DNA from: Azospirillum isscasi
Lineage (GTDB): Bacteria > Pseudomonadota > Alphaproteobacteria > Azospirillales > Azospirillaceae
DNA: 40,696 nt
Assembly: GCF_030849505.1 (NCBI RefSeq)
Contig: NZ_JAUJFI010000037.1
Location: 1 to 40,696 of the forward strand
Reading direction: 5' to 3'
Below the pieces are notes generated by a model. The model was not told where the DNA came from. It was given only the letters and a program-made list of their open reading frames with translations, and did no database searches. The translations under genes and the position numbers were made by a program. Below, one piece after another: positions 34,779 to 40,696 of this stretch (position 1 is its first letter; each line of letters begins with the position of its first letter).

Positions 34779-35075
34779 TCACTGGGGGTCGTTGCAGTGG
34801 GCATCGACCAGTTCGAGTTCCTTGGCGCGCATGCCGACGATGATGCGCTTCTCGTAAAAATCGATTCCGTAGATGTAATACATCTGAAGGTAGGTACCGA
34901 TCGACTTGACGTAGCCGATGTCGCCGGTGCGGATCAGGAAATCGCCCATCGGGCGTCCGGGATAGGTGCCGTCGTTGCGCACATCCCGAAGCGCGCGGAC
35001 CTTCTGGCCTTCCTCGAAGGCGGGGCGGTCTTCCAGTTCGATCGGTTCGTTGGGATCGCGGGCGCGCTCGCGCAT
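34779..35075 (-). CDS. nifZ: NifZ
   Basis: 98 aa. A complete NifZ domain: EGQKVRALRDVRNDGTYPGR, FLIRTGDIGYVKSIGTYLQ, YYIYGIDFYEKRIIVGMRAKELEL. The start has AGGAG with proper spacing; the long frame upstream is only a shadow of the LRV gene. NifZ takes part in P-cluster maturation of NifDK. 29 nt after the LRV gene. Confidence 0.9.
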   Translation of the reverse strand: MRERARDPNEPIELEDRPAFEEGQKVRALRDVRNDGTYPGRPMGDFLIRTGDIGYVKSIGTYLQMYYIYGIDFYEKRIIVGMRAKELELVDAHCNDPQ

Positions 35076-35104
35076 TCGATGCTCCTGGGGCGGGGGCGGG
35101 GGCG

Positions 35105-35878
35105 TCAGTCGGGAATCAGGTCGCCGGTGGCGGGCAGTCCGGCGCGGCGCTTCTGCGCCACGGTGCGGACGTCGTCCACCGGGTCTTCGGTCAGCGGGCC
35201 GAGGTCTTCGGGCGGGAGGCGGCTGGCCACGACGAAGCGCACGCACCAGTCCGCGTCGCCGGTCAGGGCGGACAGCTTTTCCGGCGGCAGGCGCCGGGCC
35301 ACGACCATGCGCACGCGGGCGCTGTCGTCCCAGGCCATGCTCATCAGCCATTCCAGCCCGATGCGGTTGGCGACCTCCAGCCGGATTTCCGGGTCCTCGT
35401 CGTGCATCATGGCCGGCAACATGCCTTCGGGCACGCGCCGGGCGACGCGCAGCCGCACGGAATAGTCGGAGTCGCGCATCAGCGGGGCGAGGTCGGCGTC
35501 CTCCAGCCGGGAGGCGACGGCGATGCGCACCTCGCGGTCGGGGTCGCCGCGCATCTTCAGCAGCAGGCGGCGGGGCAGGCGGCGGGCGACGGCGGCGCGC
35601 ACCGTCTCGTCCGGGTCCTCCATCAGCCGCGGCACGATGAAGATCGGCGCGAAGCGGGCGGCGTTGGCCCGGACCTCGAAATAGGGATGGTCGAGATGCT
35701 CGCCCGCCAGATCGTCGTTCCATTGAAAGAAGCGCTGGATGCGCTTGGCGTAGCGGTCGTGCACGCAGGCGCGCAGCGGTTCGCAGCGCCCCTCCGCCTT
35801 GCGCCCGAGATAGGCGCAGCCGCCGCAATCGACGGGGTTGCCCAGCCAGTCCAGCGCGCTGTCGATGTCGTCGCTCAT
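35105..35878 (-). CDS. Leucine-rich-repeat-variant (LRV) [4Fe-4S] protein
   Basis: 257 aa. The N-terminus carries Cys18, Cys21, Cys32 and Cys38 (CGGCAYLG ... CEPLRAC), the [4Fe-4S] cluster site described for the Azotobacter vinelandii LRV protein. About eight 24-residue helical repeats follow (pattern DPDxEVRxxVAxRLPxxxLxxLxxD), forming a superhelix. It overlaps the TPR-like gene by 4 nt (ATGA), so the two are translationally coupled. It lies in the same position in the nifB-fdxN region as in other diazotrophs. The likely role is a protein-binding or redox adaptor in nitrogenase assembly; no enzyme activity is known. Confidence 0.9.
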   Translation of the reverse strand: MSDDIDSALDWLGNPVDCGGCAYLGRKAEGRCEPLRACVHDRYAKRIQRFFQWNDDLAGEHLDHPYFEVRANAARFAPIFIVPRLMEDPDETVRAAVARRLPRRLLLKMRGDPDREVRIAVASRLEDADLAPLMRDSDYSVRLRVARRVPEGMLPAMMHDEDPEIRLEVANRIGLEWLMSMAWDDSARVRMVVARRLPPEKLSALTGDADWCVRFVVASRLPPEDLGPLTEDPVDDVRTVAQKRRAGLPATGDLIPD

Positions 35879-36411
35879 GCGTCGTCGTCCTCCGGGCCGG
35901 CTTCGTGGCGGTCGGCAACGGCGAGCAGGCGGGCGGTGCCGAAGCGGTCCTTCGGGTCCAGTTCCCGGACCTTGTTCAGGGCTTCGCGCCCTTCGGCCAG
36001 ACGGCCCAGGCGCAGCAGCAGGTAGCCGACCGCGGTCAGAGCGAACAGGAACAGGCGTGGGGCCGGCTCCAGACCCGCGAAAGGCGCGTGGTCCCGGCCG
36101 ACCGTGCGCCAGTCGGTGTGGTTCAGGCCGATGGCCGCCATGGCGTGGCCGAGCATCCGCTCGCCGTACATCAGGGCGGTGTCCAGGTTCGCCTTGTAGA
36201 AGTGAAACTTGTAATGGCCGAGATCGACCAGCCGGTGCCCCGGCGCCAGTTCGGCGGCGCGGGCAAGGTACCGCTGCGCCGCGTCGGCGTCGGCATAGCT
36301 GGCGGCGGCCAGATGCAGGAACCGCTCCGCCTCGGGCGGCAGGTCGCCGCCGTAGTAACGGCGGTTGAGCCAGCCTTCATCCACCTCGTCCAGCATGGCG
36401 GTGCGCTCCAT
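35875..36411 (-). CDS. TPR-like nif-linked protein (paralogue of the 13114-13623 gene)
   Basis: 178 aa, helical. TPR-like repeats are visible: AAASYADADAAQRYLARAAELAPGHR, LVDLGHYKFHFYKANLDTALMYGERML, LFLFALTAVGYLLLRLGRLAEGREAL and NKVRELDPKDRFG. It is clearly related to the plus-strand protein beside iscA-nifU. An alternative Met (MLDEVDEGWLNR) lies five codons in. It overlaps the LRV gene's start by ATGA. Its ribosome site is the 3' arm of a hairpin (36417-36444), which suggests control of translation. Function unknown; coupling to the LRV Fe-S protein suggests the two interact. Confidence 0.85.
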   Translation of the reverse strand: MERTAMLDEVDEGWLNRRYYGGDLPPEAERFLHLAAASYADADAAQRYLARAAELAPGHRLVDLGHYKFHFYKANLDTALMYGERMLGHAMAAIGLNHTDWRTVGRDHAPFAGLEPAPRLFLFALTAVGYLLLRLGRLAEGREALNKVRELDPKDRFGTARLLAVADRHEAGPEDDDA

Positions 36412-36416
36412 GGACG

Positions 36417-36444
36417 CCCTCTCCCGTGCCGGGACGGGAGAGGG
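36417..36444 (-). promoter_or_regulatory. Hairpin sequestering the ribosome site of the TPR-like gene
   Basis: A perfect 11-bp stem (CCCTCTCCCGT at 36417-36427 with its complement at 36434-36444) and a 6-nt loop between fdxN and the TPR-like gene. On the minus strand the 3' arm contains GAGAGGG, the only ribosome site before the ATG at 36411. It could be an attenuator or an RNA stabiliser. No T-run follows. Confidence 0.65.
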
Positions 36445-36456
36445 GCTGTCGGGCGA

Positions 36457-36648
36457 TCAGGCCGGGACGCAGCAGTCGGCCGGGCAGACCGAGGCGCACT
36501 GCGGGCTGGAGAACTGGCCCTTGCACTCGGTGCACAGGTCCGCGTTGATGGCGTAGGCGCCCTTCTTGAAGCTGATGGCGTTGTTCGGGCACTCGGCCTC
36601 GCAGGCGCCGCAGGCGGTGCAGTCGGAAGCCTTGATCTTGTAAGCCAT
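36457..36648 (-). CDS. fdxN: FdxN, 2[4Fe-4S] ferredoxin
   Basis: 63 aa. Cluster I: Cys10, 13, 16, 20 ([11 protein letters not shown]). Cluster II: Cys39, 42, 51, 55 ([17 protein letters not shown]), with the eight-residue insertion typical of nif FdxN/Chromatium-type ferredoxins, plus a terminal CC pair. It donates electrons to NifB radical-SAM chemistry or to nitrogenase. It starts 79 nt after the nifB stop. The gap holds no visible promoter. Confidence 0.95.
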   Translation of the reverse strand: MAYKIKASDCTACGACEAECPNNAISFKKGAYAINADLCTECKGQFSSPQCASVCPADCCVPA

Positions 36649-36727
36649 GACACTCTCCTTGGGTGTGGTGGCGGCTGTTGCGGTGGGCCGCCGGTTAAGT
36701 CCGTGGGGTCGATCGGTCCTGTGGGTG

Positions 36728-38284
36728 TCAGGCGCGCCGGGCGGTGAAGGCGCCGGTGCGGATCACCGCGTCCTGCCCTTCTCGCGCGTTGACGGCACCT
36801 TGGCTGAGGCGCTCGGCATAGTCCTTGAAGTAGGTCAATGCCGACTCCTCGATGTATTCGAAGGCGAAGCGGTCAACCGGCTCGATGCCCGCGTCCTTGA
36901 GATTCTGCGACGGGCAGCCGCCGATCTTGGCGACGAAGACCGCGGTGCAGTCGTTGATCGCCGACAGCACGCTGCCGAGCGCGTCCGCGTCGCCCGAACC
37001 GCCTTCGCAATACTGGTCGACGCGGCGGTGGCCGACGAACTTGGCGCCTTTCGGGCCGACCTCGTAGATCTGGAATTCCTTGGCGTGGCCGAAATGCTCG
37101 TTGATGCGCTCCCCGCCCTTGGTGGCGACGGCGATCAGGATCGGCTGCACTTCGATGCCGACCGTCTCGACCACCTCGGCCTGGGCGGCGGCCTTGGCGG
37201 CATGGCGCCCGGCGCGTTCGCCCTCGACATGCTCGCGGTAGGTGCGGGCGGCCTCCTGGTCGTACTCCACCTCGCCCATCGCCTCGATCCGGTCGATGGT
37301 GAATTCGGAGCCGCGGTCCTCGCCCAGCAGGCCGACCGCGTCGGCGCGGCACTGGCGGCAGTGGCGCATCAGCTTGGCCCCGCCCTCGCACTGGTCCTGC
37401 AGCGCCTTCAGCTCCTGCGCGGTCGGGCCGCGCTGGCCGGTCAGGCCGAAATGGGTGCCGTGCGCGGGGTCGGAGATCAGCGGCATGATGTTGTGCAGGA
37501 AGGCGCCGCGGGACTTCACCGCCTTGTTCACGTCCATCAGGTGCTCGTCGTTGATCCCCGGGATCATGACGGAGTTCACCTTCACCAGGATGCCGCGCGA
37601 CGTCAGCATCTCCAGCCCGAGCATTTGGCGCTCGTGCAGGATCTTGGCGGCGTCCAGCCCGGTCCAGCGGCGGTGGTCGTGGAAGATCCAGGGATAGATG
37701 TGCTGCCCGATCTCCGGATCGACCATGTTGATGGTGATCGTGACGTGGTCGATGTTGTAGTTCGCGATGGTGTCCACATGGTCGGGCAGGGCCAGACCGT
37801 TGGTGGACAGGCACAGCTTCAGGTCCGGCGCCTTCTTCTGCAGCATCTCGAACGTCTTGAAGGTGTTCCTGCCGCCCGCCGCCAGGCTGTCGCCGGGGCC
37901 GGCGATGCCGATGACGGAGAGCTGCGGAATCTCCTGCGCGACGGCCAGGATCTTGCGGAGCGCCTGATCGGGGGTCAGCTTCTCGGAGACCACGCCCGGC
38001 CGGCTCTCGTTCGAGCAGTCGTATTTGCGGTTGCAGTAGTTGCACTGGATGTTGCAGGCCGGCGCCACCGCGACGTGCATGCGGGCGAAATAGTGATGCG
38101 CCTCCTCGGAGTAGCAGGGATGGTTCTTCACCTTCTCCCACACCTCCGGCGCCATGTCGGCGGGGCCGTCCGACGAGCCGCAGGAGGAGGACGCGCAGCC
38201 GGAAGCGGCGGCGGGCGGCGCCTCGGCGGGAGCCTTCAGCTCACCCACGCCCAGGATGCTGTCGAGCGAAATAACGTTGGCCAT
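36728..38284 (-). CDS. nifB: NifB, radical SAM FeMo-co synthase with NifX-like domain
   Basis: 518 aa. It fuses two [4Fe-4S] clusters and inserts carbide to make NifB-co. The radical-SAM motif is CNIQCNYC (Cys77, Cys81, Cys84), with further cluster Cys around CSNESRPGV and [10 protein letters not shown]. From about residue 375 there is a NifX-like cofactor-binding domain ([23 protein letters not shown]). An N-terminal Cys/Ser linker ([12 protein letters not shown]) precedes the SAM core. The start [12 protein letters not shown] has GGGAG 6 nt upstream; the longer frame crosses the promoter. It heads the minus-strand run down to the SIR2-like gene. Confidence 0.97.
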   Translation of the reverse strand: MANVISLDSILGVGELKAPAEAPPAAASGCASSSCGSSDGPADMAPEVWEKVKNHPCYSEEAHHYFARMHVAVAPACNIQCNYCNRKYDCSNESRPGVVSEKLTPDQALRKILAVAQEIPQLSVIGIAGPGDSLAAGGRNTFKTFEMLQKKAPDLKLCLSTNGLALPDHVDTIANYNIDHVTITINMVDPEIGQHIYPWIFHDHRRWTGLDAAKILHERQMLGLEMLTSRGILVKVNSVMIPGINDEHLMDVNKAVKSRGAFLHNIMPLISDPAHGTHFGLTGQRGPTAQELKALQDQCEGGAKLMRHCRQCRADAVGLLGEDRGSEFTIDRIEAMGEVEYDQEAARTYREHVEGERAGRHAAKAAAQAEVVETVGIEVQPILIAVATKGGERINEHFGHAKEFQIYEVGPKGAKFVGHRRVDQYCEGGSGDADALGSVLSAINDCTAVFVAKIGGCPSQNLKDAGIEPVDRFAFEYIEESALTYFKDYAERLSQGAVNAREGQDAVIRTGAFTARRA

Positions 38285-38336
38285 CGTCCACTCCCTTCCC
38301 AGCCGCGCCATCGGCGCCCTTGGTCGGTTCCTTAAA

Positions 38337-38352
38337 AGCAAGTTCGGGGCCA
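38337..38352 (-). promoter_or_regulatory. Sigma-54 (-24/-12) promoter of nifB cluster
   Basis: The minus strand reads TGGCCCCGAACTTGCT: a near-consensus -24 box (TGGCCC in place of TGGCAC) with a perfect TTGCT -12 box and correct spacing. Predicted start near 38327. Confidence 0.85.
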
Positions 38353-38409
38353 ACCGGGTGAATTGTGTATTTTCAGTGGGTTGGGATGGTGTGTCGGGCC
38401 TGCGGACCA

Positions 38410-38425
38410 TGTCGGCAATCCGACA
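38410..38425 (-). promoter_or_regulatory. NifA upstream activator site, nifB (proximal)
   Basis: TGTCGGCAATCCGACA is a perfect TGT-N10-ACA site about 58 bp upstream of the -24 box. Confidence 0.85.
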
Positions 38426-38466
38426 AAGGCGGACAAAGCCAAACAATGGCCGACAAAGACGCCGCC

Positions 38467-38482
38467 TGTCGGGGACCCGACA
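38467..38482 (-). promoter_or_regulatory. NifA upstream activator site, nifB (distal)
   Basis: TGTCGGGGACCCGACA is a perfect TGT-N10-ACA site and an almost full palindrome, about 115 bp upstream of the -24 box. It lies 17 bp beyond the stop of the cyclase gene. Confidence 0.85.
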
Positions 38483-38498
38483 CGGGGGGTGCGACCCC

Positions 38499-39389
38499 TC
38501 AGGCGGTGCCGACGCGGAAGGTCAGGACGTGGTCCTCGTCCGGTCCCAGCGGCTCCGCCCCGAACCCGATCAGTCCGGTTCCGGCCAGCTTCGTCGAATC
38601 GCGGCGCAGCAGCAGCGACGGGGAGTCGCCCGTGCGGATGAAGGTCCCATTGGTCGAATGGTCGGTCAGCAGGAAGCCGCCGCGGCTGAAGTCGATCACC
38701 GCGTGCTGGCGCGAGGTCCGGCGGGAGGGGATGCGCAGGCCGCAGCTCTCGTCGCGCCCCACCGTGACACGGGGCAGCAGGGGGGTCAGCGTCGCGTCGG
38801 TGCAACGCCCGGACAGGCGCAGGGACGGCAGGCCGCGCCCGCTGCCGGGCACCGATGTGGTCAGCGCGACGGTCGCGTTGTCCTCGGCCTCCGGCACCGC
38901 GTCGCCGCTGCGGATCTGATGGACGCGCACCGGGGCGGCCTTTCCCTTCACCGCGACGCTGTTCAGAAGGCGCGCCCGTCTCAGCAGGGGCGGGGAGAGG
39001 CGGTGGACCAGATCGTCGGTCGCCAGGATCTCGCCGGGGCGGGCGATGGACTCCAGCCGGGCGGCGACGTTGCAGGCGTCGCCGTAGAGGTCGCCGGGGC
39101 CGGCGATCACCGGTCCGAAATGCAGCCCGGCGCGCAGGCGCAGCCCGAAGTCCGCCTGCCGCTCCGTCATGGCGAGCGCGGCGCGGGCGGCCCCGTCGGC
39201 GGCGGGGAAGCAGGCGAGCAAGCCGTCGCCCAGGCTTTTCACCACCGTTCCGGCGTTCTCCACGACGATCCGACGCAGATCCTCCAGCACCCGCTGGGTC
39301 AGCGCCGCCGCCTTCCGGTCGCCGGCCAGTTCATAGAGCAGCGTGCTGTCGGCGATATCCACGAAGAGGAGCGCGAGGGGCTTTTCCAT
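38499..39389 (-). CDS. Class III nucleotidyl cyclase with C-terminal FHA domain
   Basis: 296 aa. The catalytic domain has the metal Asp in ALLFVDIADSTLL, the second metal Asp in VVKSLGDGLLACF, and the GDLYGDACNVAARLESIARPGEIL segment of class III adenylate/guanylate cyclases. The C-terminal FHA domain (VTVGRDESCGLRIPS, SRQHAVI, TDHSTNGTFIR) binds phosphothreonine. The start MEKPLALLFV is the natural beginning of the catalytic domain. It is between nifB and nifA, on the same strand as nifB, and no terminator precedes the nifB activator sites. Which nucleotide it makes is not decidable from the sequence alone. Confidence 0.92.
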   Translation of the reverse strand: MEKPLALLFVDIADSTLLYELAGDRKAAALTQRVLEDLRRIVVENAGTVVKSLGDGLLACFPAADGAARAALAMTERQADFGLRLRAGLHFGPVIAGPGDLYGDACNVAARLESIARPGEILATDDLVHRLSPPLLRRARLLNSVAVKGKAAPVRVHQIRSGDAVPEAEDNATVALTTSVPGSGRGLPSLRLSGRCTDATLTPLLPRVTVGRDESCGLRIPSRRTSRQHAVIDFSRGGFLLTDHSTNGTFIRTGDSPSLLLRRDSTKLAGTGLIGFGAEPLGPDEDHVLTFRVGTA

Positions 39390-39489
39390 CTCGTGCAAAG
39401 CCCTGAAGCCGGAGGTTGCGGGAGGCTCGGCGCGGCGTACAGCCGTTAGTCTTCCTTCATAACACAATACAGCCGGAAGCGGTGGGGGC

Positions 39490-39654
39490 GATCTTGAGGC
39501 GATCGGCAAGGCGCTGCGCAAGGCCGGCGAAGGGGACGCCGCCGCCATCCTGGTGGAGCGGGCGGGCCTGCCCACGGCGCGGAAGGTGGCGGGCGATCAG
39601 GATTGCTTCGTGGACGACGCCCTCGTGAAGCCCCGGACCGCGCCATCGGGCGGT
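39490..39654 (+). pseudogene. Remnant of a paralogue of the 331-aa gene at 13617-14612
   Basis: In frame 39490-39654 the plus strand encodes a 55-residue piece (GEGDAAAILVERAGLPTARKVA and flanks) that aligns closely with the 331-aa protein (GEKDAAAILAERAGLPSSRKVA), continuing to VDDALVKPRTAPSGG versus LEDAVFKPLTAGSGQ. It starts after an in-frame TAA (about 39466) with no start codon or ribosome site, and similarity ends abruptly, so it is a decayed fragment. The 439-bp stretch 39390-39828 between the cyclase and the tautomerase holds only this remnant. Confidence 0.8.
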
Positions 39655-39828
39655 TCGGTGCCGGATGCTCTTACCTACAGCGGAAAACGGCGGTCGTTCC
39701 TCCAAGCCTCTTCGGCGGAAGCCCGCAAGGTCGGCACGTTCGCAGGCCATGCGGTTTATCAGGTCCGATGGGCGGTGCGCGCTCCGTCCCTCGGCTTCGA
39801 CACGCCTTTTCCGATCGGGACCGTCGGA

Positions 39829-40071
39829 TCAGCCTTCCGAGACTGTCTCCGCGCCGTCGTTCCGTGCGCGCTGCTCGGCCAGACGCTGCTTCAATTCCTT
39901 GACGGTGACACCCCCGACCGCGATGTCCTCGTCCGGCAGTTCGTGGATCGACACCAGGAAAAGCTCCTTCGGGATCCCGGTGATCCGCACGGAAACGTCC
40001 GTCAACTGCCGGATCAGCTCCGCCTTGACCTCCTTGTTCAGCGCTCCGGATTCAAAAACGATCACAGGCAT
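39829..40071 (-). CDS. 4-oxalocrotonate tautomerase-family protein
   Basis: 80 aa. After removal of Met, Pro1 (MPVIVFESG) is the catalytic general base of the tautomerase superfamily. LNKEVKAELIRQLTDV is the expected first helix and GVTVKELKQRLAEQR the C-terminal part. AGGACAGG precedes the ATG. It lies between the cyclase and nifA on the same strand as both. Substrate unknown; no visible tie to nitrogen fixation. Confidence 0.85.
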   Translation of the reverse strand: MPVIVFESGALNKEVKAELIRQLTDVSVRITGIPKELFLVSIHELPDEDIAVGGVTVKELKQRLAEQRARNDGAETVSEG

Positions 40072-40307
40072 GACCTGTCCTCCGACATGTGTGGTTGCGG
40101 CGCCAGAATGAGAGTCCCAGACGCCACCAACATTTATCAAAGGTTGAAAAATCATCCATCAACACGCCCGGACGCCATGTGACAGTTCGTCTCACGGCGG
40201 CCGGGATGCGTTGGGTCCGGTCCGGCGCCGTCTCCGATGGGCGTCGCCGTTGCCCAGGCGCAGGAAGCGCAAATCAGATACATGACCGGTCTGGCCACCG
40301 GCTGTCG

Positions 40308-40347
40308 GGGGCCGCCATCGAGGGGCCGCCATCGAGGGTGATGGCGG
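40308..40347. repeat. 14-bp tandem repeat and hairpin after nifA
   Basis: GGGGCCGCCATCGA occurs twice in tandem (40308-40321, 40322-40335). The second copy pairs with GATGGCGG (CCGCCATC at 40326-40333 with 40340-40347) to form an 8-bp hairpin 12 nt beyond the nifA stop, a possible terminator, though without a T-run. The rest of 40072-40307 shows no gene or NifA site. Confidence 0.6.
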
Positions 40348-40359
40348 AGGCACCGGCCG

Positions 40360-40695
40360 TCAGAAGCGCTTGATCTCGATGTTGTACTTGCGCAGGGCGT
40401 AGCTCACCTGACGGGTGGTCATGCCGAGCAGGCGGGCGGCCTTGGCCTGCACCCAGCCGGTGCGCTCCATCGCCCAGAGCAGCCGGTCGCGCAGCGATCC
40501 CGACTCGGGTTCGTCCAGCGGCACCTCCGCGGCGGGCGGGGGAGCGGCGGCGGCAGGAGATGCGGGGATCGCGGCGGCGGGAGCGCTCGGTTCCGGCAGC
40601 GGCAGCGGAATCAGCGGAACTGGAACCACCGGCTGGGCGGCGCCGCAGACCGGCGACGGCCCGGCGGAACAGCCGGACGCGCAGGCGGGCCAAGC
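40360..40695 (-). CDS. nifA: NifA, C-terminal part (linker + HTH), truncated by window edge
   Basis: Only the last 111 residues are in the window; the frame is open to the right edge. The end (GWVQAKAARLLGMTTRQVSYALRKYNIEIKRF) is the Fis-type helix-turn-helix of NifA, the sigma-54 activator that binds TGT-N10-ACA. Upstream is an Ala/Pro-rich interdomain linker with Cys residues spaced CASGC and, seven residues later, another Cys. Such Cys belong to the oxygen-sensitive class of NifA in alphaproteobacteria. The GAF and AAA+ domains lie outside the window. Its targets in this window are the five -24/-12 promoters. Confidence 0.93.
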   Translation of the reverse strand, partial: AWPACASGCSAGPSPVCGAAQPVVPVPLIPLPLPEPSAPAAAIPASPAAAAPPPAAEVPLDEPESGSLRDRLLWAMERTGWVQAKAARLLGMTTRQVSYALRKYNIEIKRF

Positions 40696-40696
40696 C

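Noticed and set aside
39553-40182. 209-codon plus-strand frame running from the pseudogene fragment across the tautomerase
   Set aside because: Only its first part resembles a real protein (the 331-aa gene); the rest is antisense to the tautomerase and has no start or ribosome site.

Overview
This window is the main nitrogen-fixation (nif/fix) region of an Azospirillum, most probably A. brasilense or a very close species. GC content and third-position GC are very high. NifD has cluster-ligand residues at the canonical numbers (Cys62, Cys88, Cys154, Cys275, His442). NifH is 293 aa with Arg101 as the DraT target. draTG lies about 1.9 kb from nifH and is transcribed away from it, and nifA and nifB are neighbours, as described for A. 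brasilense.

Layout, left to right. (1) 1-3.5 kb, flank: the C-terminal end of a hybrid sensor kinase (receiver plus Hpt), a chemoreceptor with a C-terminal PilZ domain, and a 99-aa unknown protein. (2) 3.6-7.4 kb: fixABCX on the minus strand, an electron-bifurcating flavoprotein complex that delivers electrons to nitrogenase. (3) 7.6-12.9 kb: iscA-nifU-nifS-nifV-cysE-nifW on the minus strand (Fe-S assembly, homocitrate, cysteine supply, MoFe protection). (4) 13.1-14.6 kb: two convergent unknown genes. (5) 14.7-19.8 kb: nifE-nifN-nifX-DUF269-DUF683-fdxB-nifQ on the minus strand (FeMo-co scaffold and Mo delivery). (6) 20.0-24.8 kb: a plus-strand unknown gene, then nifHDK on the minus strand. 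(7) 25.1-30.5 kb: a 444-aa unknown gene, then plus-strand draT-draG-arsC-like, a class II amidotransferase and an azoreductase. (8) 30.5-38.3 kb: a minus-strand accessory cluster starting at nifB: nifB, fdxN, TPR-like protein, LRV Fe-S protein, nifZ, a second NifZ-like gene, a second nifS-like gene, nifT, a small unknown, a DegT-fold protein and a SIR2-like protein. (9) 38.5-40.7 kb: an FHA-containing nucleotidyl cyclase, a decayed gene fragment, a tautomerase, and the C-terminal end of nifA running off the right edge.

Regulation is unusually legible. Five -24/-12 (sigma-54) promoters, upstream of fixA, iscA, nifE, nifH and nifB, each have one to three perfect TGT-N10-ACA NifA sites upstream. 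Four of the five have an IHF-like site between. The regulator (nifA), its targets and the post-translational switch (DraT/DraG) therefore lie within 40 kb.

The parts least explained by known nif biology are these: the SIR2-like/DegT-like/94-aa block, where the DegT-fold protein lacks the PLP lysine; a pair of TPR-like paralogues in two different nif clusters; unknown genes beside the nifE and nifH promoters; a 331-aa unknown with a decayed copy near nifA; and unusual metal-binding tails on NifN (His-rich) and on the nif-linked CysE (four Cys). All assignments are by reading the sequence; no database search was run.
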